Source of the DNA: Moniliella sp. 'wahieum'
Lineage: Eukaryota > Basidiomycota > Moniliellomycetes > Moniliellales > Moniliellaceae
NCBI GenBank assembly: GCA_003971905.1
Contig: RSEE01000092.1
Location: forward strand, 186,001 to 250,000
Direction of reading: 5' to 3'
Length of the DNA stretch: 64,000 nucleotides
Under the pieces are notes generated by a model. It was given only the letters and a program-made list of their open reading frames with translations. It was not told the origin of the DNA and did no database searches. A program made the translations under genes and the position numbers. Position 1 is the first letter of the stretch, and each line of letters begins with the position of its first letter. Shown here one piece after another: positions 58,633-64,000 of this stretch.

Positions 58633-60994
58633 TTAGTTTTTGTGCTTTTTGTTGTGGCGTCGGCCACCATGACGATGATGATGGGTGTGGCGAGGAGGGG
58701 CAGGGGTTGGGTCGTCGGGCTGAAGACCACTCGACTTGGTCCGCCATGCTCTTCTTTGTGGGATCCCTAGCCTCCTGCCGGTTCGTCTCCGTCTCTTGGA
58801 TCTTCTCCCTTCCTGCTCGGATGCATCGCGGTCCTCCTGCATGACCTCTTGCTCGTGCTTGGCCTCGTGCTGGGCGTCGTACTGGGCATCGTGCTGGGCA
58901 TCATGCTGAGCGTCATGATGGGCGTCGTGCTGAGCACCATCCTGGCCCCTTTGTCCGCGCACCGGCGGAGGCGGGTAAAACTTGGCTCCATCCGGACGCG
59001 GTTCCCACTGTTGGAGGTTGATATTTTTCCCACTCACCACCGCCTCGGCCACTCCGACATTCAACAGTGCCGGACCCCCCCAGCGCGCTAGCATCTCGCC
59101 ATACTCACCCCCCGTTTCTTCTTCTTTCTTGCTCGGCCGCACAAAGGGCGGGAGCTTGGAAAGGCTCAGGTGAAACGTGCATGTGCCGGTATCTGTGTCC
59201 GTGCCTGTGGGCAAGGTCTTCTTGGCCTCGTCTGTGGCGTTTGTCTTGGCTGGTACGCTGGCTGAGGACGGGGAAGGGGACTTGGACTGCGTTTTGGTCG
59301 TGGTTTTGGGCTGGGGTTGGGCGTGGGTCCAATACCCGTACCCAAGCAACACGTACAGCGCATACTGCAAACCGTGCGCCACGGACAAGACCACACGACG
59401 ACCCACAGGACCAGTTCCGTGTAGGTAAAAAACGCGAGAGCGCGTACGCTCGATGAGGATTTGGCCCAGCCGACCAAGTCGACCCACAAGCGCATCTGTC
59501 GGGGCGTAGGCCGTGTAGCTGGGTCCATAGCAAACACGCTCCAGATCCGAGCAAAAATACCAATGTGCCAGTTGCCCACTGAGCCCACTCCATCCTCAAA
59601 CGTCGCATTCGGACACCACACGACGCATCCGTAATCGGAAACACCTGAAGGTACATGTTGGGCCGCTGGTAGTCGTCGGGGAACAAGTCGTCCGGCAAAA
59701 AGTCAAGAGACGGCTTGGAAAATCCGGTAGCGACCACAATCACATCGGCAGGCACGTTGTACTTGTTCAAACCCCTTGTCGCCAGCGTGGGTACCCCCGC
59801 GCGGTGGGAAAAGTGGACGCCGTCGGGCCCGATGTGGCGCACGTCTCCGCGCAAATACTCGCCGCGGCCAGTCCGGATGAGCGCCAAAGCCTCGTCGTTC
59901 ACCACGGGCGTCGTACTGTAAAACGGCAGGCCGACCGGCGCCATCTTCTCGGCCAAGTCGCGGTAATGCAACTTGCGCAACAACCATTCCAGGAGGGGCG
60001 TCAAGCGCGTCTCCCGTCCCAGCGGCTGGCATGCCAACAAACAATCCACCACCGTGTTGCGCGGGATAACCACTTGTCGCTCCGAGCTAAGATGGTGGCT
60101 TTGGTCGCGCCACGACGGAGTACAAGTTCTAAAGCTTCCACCCCGGAAGCCCACCGCCCACGACGACGACTTGCTTCCCTCCAGATCGGACGCGTGCAGC
60201 ACATCCAGCGCGCGCTGTGCACAATCTTCCCCGCAAACGATTCTTGGCCGTCCAAGTCGAGCATCTTGGCCTGGCCACATGTGCCGGTCGCAACGGCCAC
60301 CCCGTCACACCACGTCTTCTTCGCCATTGACAATCCACTGTGCTTTGCCGCGCACGGGCTCGTCGCAGGACGCAGTGTGAGGGGCGGAATGAAGGCGCTG
60401 GACCGACGTTACGGGCGTTGCCCAACGAATGCGGCCCAGCAGGCCATAGGTTTCCGCCAGCACAGCGAGGTTGGCCAGAATCTCATCGCGACGCGGGTAG
60501 CCGCTGGACCAACAGACCGAGGGGAAGAAGCGGTACATGACACTACTGATCTGCAGCCCGGAGGTTGTGTTGACCCGACCAGATCCCACCCATCCGCGCT
60601 CAGATTCGGCCAGGGTAAAGAGCGTGACTTCGAAGCCGCGGCTGAGCAGTGCGCTGCGGTGGACAGGCCCGTGAGGCCCGTGCCAATCACGGCCACATGG
60701 CCGAGCGGATGCTCGTACCGCGTCTTGGCTGGAGCGCGGCGTGCGTTGGGTCAGCAAGAACAGCCACCACGAACGGGATGCGAGGCGACTGGCACATGGA
60801 CAACAGGGGAGCAGCACGTACGTGGCACGGGCGGGGCAAAGAGGAAGGCGAGCACACACTGGAGGAGAATGTACGCCTGCGAGATCCAAAAGGACGGATG
60901 CAGGAGGAAGAGCGGCGGGTGCTGGGCGAGCGCAGCGGTGCGGCGGTGCGCGTGCTGGACGACGGCGTGCACGGGGCGGCGAGCGTGGACAGCA
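58633..60994 (-). CDS. Membrane-associated flavin-containing monooxygenase
   Basis: It belongs to the FMO/BVMO-type FAD and NADPH oxygenases. The ATG at 60994 is followed by a hydrophobic LFLLHPSFWISQAYILLQCV LAFLF anchor, an intron at 60729-60822 (GTACGT donor, CTGAC branch site), then HPLGHVAVIGTGLTGLSTAA with the FAD-binding GxGxxG, FEVTLFTLAESERGWV, SGLQISSVMYRFFPSVCW, VCDGVAVATGTCGQ, FAGKIVHSA with the family's FxG-x3-HS motif, LNKYNVPADVIVVATGFSKP and NMYLQVFPITDAS. A second hydrophobic stretch, FFTYTELVLWVVVWS plus a VAHGLQYALYVLLGYGYW segment, follows. The C-terminus carries tandem HDAQ repeats (58845-58930), an SKRRRRTGRR basic patch and a His/Lys-rich end. About 755 residues exceeds the roughly 450-600 of typical members. 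The substrate is unknown. Confidence 0.8.
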
Positions 60995-61495
60995 TGCGTG
61001 GACGGCGGACACCAGGCGGGGCGAGGGGGCCGAAGAGCACACGGGCGCGGGAGAGGGCTGCTTATAATCCGTCTGCGGGGATGCGGGGAAGATGTCATCT
61101 TCCAGCGACGGCCCCTGGGTACTGGCGGCCAGTGCGCTCGAGTCAGCTGCCCCGCTGCCGCAGGGGGGGCACCCTCCCACCGCCCGTCGGCCTCATCGCC
61201 GCGCTCGACGCGCTCGCTGACTAGTGGCCATGCGTGTGGTCCGGGCGCACAGGCGAGGGCGCGTGCGTGCGGGAGTGGGGATCGATGACGTCACTGCGCG
61301 CACCAATCGGCCACGCAGCATGGCACGTGCTCTGCACGTGACCGGGCGGGAGACGCCCCGCGGCCGCTTACAAATACGGGGCGTGTGCTGACGTCAGGCG
61401 GTTATTAATTCAGACGCAGGCTGGAACGAAGGCCGGGCGGGGCTCTGCTGGCTTCTCCACCGCCCCCCCTTCTTCGTCCTCGTCCTCTCTCCGCA
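60995..61495. promoter_or_regulatory. Shared promoter of the flavin monooxygenase and QCR2
   Basis: It holds two perfect TGACGTCA (CRE/ATF) sites at 61286-61293 and 61389-61396, a CCAAT box at 61303-61307 and two CACGTG elements at 61324-61329 and 61335-61340. CCAAT with CACGTG is known from fungal respiratory promoters bound by the HAP complex and Cbf1, which suits QCR2. The CRE sites would bind bZIP factors. Confidence 0.6.
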
Positions 61496-62677
61496 ATGCT
61501 GGCTCGTCCGCTTCCGCCGCGCGCACTGGGCCTGGGCCTGGGCCTGGCCTGGGCCGGCGGTCCTTTGCCACCGCCTCCGCCGGCGGCATCCCCTTGCGTC
61601 CGCCCCGCCTCCGCCGCCGCCAGCGTCACCGTCGCCCTCCGTGCCGCGCCCCTACCGCGTGCGCCCGGCGCTGCTGCTGCGCTCCAGCACTGGCTGCTCC
61701 AGGCCAACTCGACCCTCTGCGCTGTCCATCGTGCGCGAGGCCGAGCTGCGCGGCGCCGTGCTCGCCTCGGCGCTCGACAAGGAACACGTCTACCTCACCG
61801 CCCAGTTCCAGCCCGAGGACGCCGACTTCGTTGTGCGTCTGCTGGCCGACGCTCTCCACCCCACCCTGCCCACGTGGGAGTACAACGAACATGTCGTCCC
61901 GGCCCTCCAGCCGACGCTTCCGCCGCCACCCACGCCCCGCTCGTCACGGGCCTCGAGGCGCTGACGCACGCTGCGTACCACAACAAGGGTCCGGGCCAGA
62001 GCCTGCTCGCGCACCCGGCCCATCCGTTGCCGTACGAAACGGTGCGGCGGTACGCGGAGAGCGTGTTGACGAGTCGGACCAGGTAGCTGTGGCCGGCACG
62101 GGGCGTGCCGGACTTGGCTGCGATCGTGGCTGATGCCTTTCGCTTCCTTCGGGCTTTGCGCCGCAGGCCCCGGCTGCACCTACCTACTTTGGCGGACAAG
62201 CGCGCATTGCCCAAGCGCACGCCAGCGAATTTTTGCTCGCGTTCGATGCCGCCGGCGTGGCGGAGAGCACCTTGGCCGTGCTGCGCGCCGTGATTGAAGA
62301 TGCTGGTGCTGGTCAGGCATTCTATCACCTCCCCTACAAGGACGCAGCTCTCTTCGGTCTCCGTCTTCCCGCCGGCACCTCGCGCCCGTGGCCACGCTCA
62401 AGGCCGTCGCTGCTGGACAGGTCGACGCGTTTGCCCAAGGCCATCACGCAGGCCAAGTTGGCCCTGGCTCAGACGTACGAAAGTGCCGAGGCTTCGCAGC
62501 TGCTGCGGCGGCGCTTGTTGCTCGGTTGCCCCTGTGGAGGTGCAAGCTCAGCTGGACGCCATTAGCCAGGTCACAAGGACGACGTGTTGCCGCTGCGGGC
62601 CAGTTGCTCGCTTCGGTCCCGTCTAGCGCGGCCTGGGCAACGTCCATGACTTGCCCTACGCAGAGGACTTGCTTTAA
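61496..62677 (+). CDS. QCR2: Ubiquinol-cytochrome c reductase core protein 2
   Basis: Core 2 is a non-catalytic, M16-like subunit of mitochondrial complex III. The ATG at 61496 starts an Arg-rich presequence, and mature blocks are VTVALRAAPLPRAPG, AAAALQHWLLQANST, SIVREAELRGAVLASALDKE, HVYLTAQFQPEDADFVVRLL, WEYNEHVVPALQ, LEALTHAAYHNKGPGQSLLA, PLPYETVRRYAESVL, PTYFGGQARIAQAHASEFLL, AFDAAGVAESTLAVLRAVIE, ITQAKLALAQTYESAEASQL and DLPYAEDLL before TAA at 62675-62677. About 390 residues fits the family. The catalytic HxxEH of true processing peptidases is absent, as expected. Frame changes occur near 61700, 61910, 62085, 62160, 62380 and 62540, and no intron is needed. Confidence 0.9.
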
Positions 62678-63469
62678 ACCGCACCCGCGTAGCAGTCCCT
62701 TTGGCCGGCATGCCTTGCCCTCATTTGCCTCTTGCCTCGTCGCCCGGTCGCTTACGGGGCGCGTATGGGTCGGCCCCACGGACTGAGATGAGCGATGAGC
62801 AATGTCGATCAGCTGTTGGGCTGGCATAGGTTCCATATTATAGGCAGGCCAAAAAGGAAACACCATAAACGAGAAAAGGGGCAGCATGTTGCCCGGTAGT
62901 ACAGCACTTTGCCATTGTCCATTACCGCTGGAAGTCCACAGGTGCTCGGCTAGTCCCTTGGGACATGCCAGGGCAAGGCCAAATCCCGCCCTGACGTTCC
63001 TCCATCTCCCCACCCACTATTAGCATCCGGTTTGGAGATGTGCGGCGCGAATCAGAACCTCTTGAGCTACTCACCACCATTACCCATTAGTACCCATTAC
63101 CCCGTACTCCGTACTCCTTAAACGTTGATGCGGTTGATGACCATAAGATGAAGCGCTGTGCCCAGATAGGCACGCCTGCGCGGCCTTACTCTTAACCATG
63201 GCGCGGGGAAGCCTAAGGGCTAGAGGCATCCTACCGGGGATACAACTCTGCAGGCGAATGATCCCACCAGTGGGGAGACAACTACTATAACTCAGCCTTT
63301 TTTTGTGTTTTCTTCAGTCAGATTGCGAAACCAAGAGCCTGGGTGTAACAGGGAAGATAGAGGGGATGAACAAAGAGAAAAGCGGTCGGAAGAGGAGATG
63401 AGGCGCGGGGACGGGGGCAAAAAGAGTTGGACGGTCAACGGTCAACAGTCACTAGTCACTAGTCAACGG
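62678..63469. other. Intergenic region between convergent genes
   Basis: It contains CCATTA/CCCATTA and CCGTACT copies at 63071-63118 and GTCAACGGTCAAC repeats at 63433-63475 near the CENP-C stop. I looked for tRNA box B motifs at 63170-63300 and found none. Confidence 0.55.
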
Positions 63470-64000
63470 TCAACTTTCATGGATCATGGATGAAGCCTGC
63501 CGAAGGGGTCCCACAGTTCCCCTGCGCAAGCGTGGTGGCACTGACGCGCGCAACGCGGCACTTGCTCGCCCAGCCCAGTTGCGGGCCTGGGTAAACATCA
63601 GTCGTGCTTCGCGTTGAGAAATGTTGGTAATGGAGTACAGGTTGCCTCTTGGCACGAGGAACAGTCCGCCAGGCGCCATGGTGAACTGACTTTGGCCCAC
63701 CTGGACCGAACCGCACCTTGGATCACAAAGAACATCTGGTCGGTTCCAAGTTAGCGAGAAGAACGGCCAAAGAAAGAAAGATGCACGGTAGCAATGAGGC
63801 AATGAGGCAATGAGGCAAGGGGAAGGTGGGGGGGGGGGGAGTGACGTACGTAGTTGGTTTCCCTGCTTGATCTGGGCTCCTTGCTCTTCCCAACAGGAAT
63901 GTAAAGCACGCCCGAGGCCAAGGTATCATCTATGCTGAGCAACTTGTCAAACCCCGAGTTATCTCCCGGAGGGACTTGGAGATGAATCTGATGTGACGGA
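63470..64000 (-). CDS. MIF2: CENP-C/Mif2 kinetochore protein, C-terminal cupin domain
   Basis: CENP-C links the centromeric nucleosome to the kinetochore and dimerises through a C-terminal cupin. The gene runs off the right edge. The visible part has QVPPGDNSGFDKLLSI, DDTLASGVLYIPVGKSK, SSRETNY, an intron at 63736-63849 (GTACGT donor, CTAAC branch site, CAG acceptor) whose removal yields NYMFFVIQGAV, then VQVGQSQFTMAPGGLFLVPR and GNLYSITNISQREARLMFTQ with ARNW. Gly-Leu/Met-Phe-x-VPRGN-x-YSI-x-N is the cupin hallmark shared with yeast Mif2. A Ser- and Arg-containing tail of about 30 residues ends at TGA 63470-63472. A frame change lies near 63712. The N-terminal CENP-C motif is outside the window. 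Confidence 0.85.

Noticed and set aside
62900-63300. Possible tRNA or other small RNA gene
   Set aside because: No box A/box B pair or cloverleaf could be found here, nor elsewhere in the window by scanning for GGTTCGA-type motifs on both strands.

Overview
The window is nuclear DNA from a fungus. It holds about 23 genes of ordinary eukaryotic type, many interrupted by short introns of roughly 70-280 nt, including fungal hallmarks: a Slt2-type MAP kinase with TEY loop, Cdc14 with a long tail, fungal cystathionine gamma-synthase, a secreted sedolisin, and CENP-C/Mif2 with its cupin. High GC, short introns, proline- and serine-rich disordered regions and the feel of the protein sequences suggest a basidiomycete (smut- or yeast-like, Ustilaginomycotina or Pucciniomycotina). 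That placement is inference. Twelve of fourteen introns I could place start with GTACGT.

Almost every conserved gene changes reading frame several times, nearly always because one or two bases are missing, often in a homopolymer or dinucleotide run. I read this as a poorly polished long-read assembly, not as pseudogenes. Gene boundaries below therefore span several frames, and a start or stop can be off by a few codons.

Layout. 0-7 kb: 3' end of a CLIP-170-like microtubule protein (+), NGG1/ADA3 of SAGA (-), divergent from an Xaa-Pro aminopeptidase (+). 7-13 kb: an aromatic-ring FAD monooxygenase (+), glucose-6-phosphate isomerase (+), then 1.3 kb of short tandem repeats. 13-23 kb: a TMEM135-like membrane protein (-), an Msn2-type zinc-finger regulator (+), Cdc14 phosphatase (-). 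24-35 kb: an unidentified gene (-), TAF4 of TFIID (-) divergent from an SSXT-like glutamine-rich protein (+), cystathionine gamma-synthase (-), a 62-residue zinc-knuckle protein (+), molybdopterin synthase large subunit (+). 35-48 kb: an alpha-arrestin (-), a sedolisin protease (-), the cell-wall-integrity MAP kinase (-) divergent from COX13 (+). 48-57 kb is gene-poor: a T-depleted stretch, a diverged tandem array split by a solo LTR, one C2H2 regulator (-), and palindrome-rich DNA. 57-64 kb: a small cysteine-rich protein (+), a membrane-anchored flavin monooxygenase (-) sharing a promoter with QCR2 (+), and the 3' end of CENP-C/Mif2 (-).

The genes form no single pathway. Loose themes are transcription and chromatin machinery (NGG1, TAF4, SSXT protein, two zinc-finger regulators), cell division (Cdc14, CENP-C, CLIP-170) and mitochondrial respiration (QCR2, COX13). 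I saw no rRNA, tRNA, CRISPR array or complete transposon.
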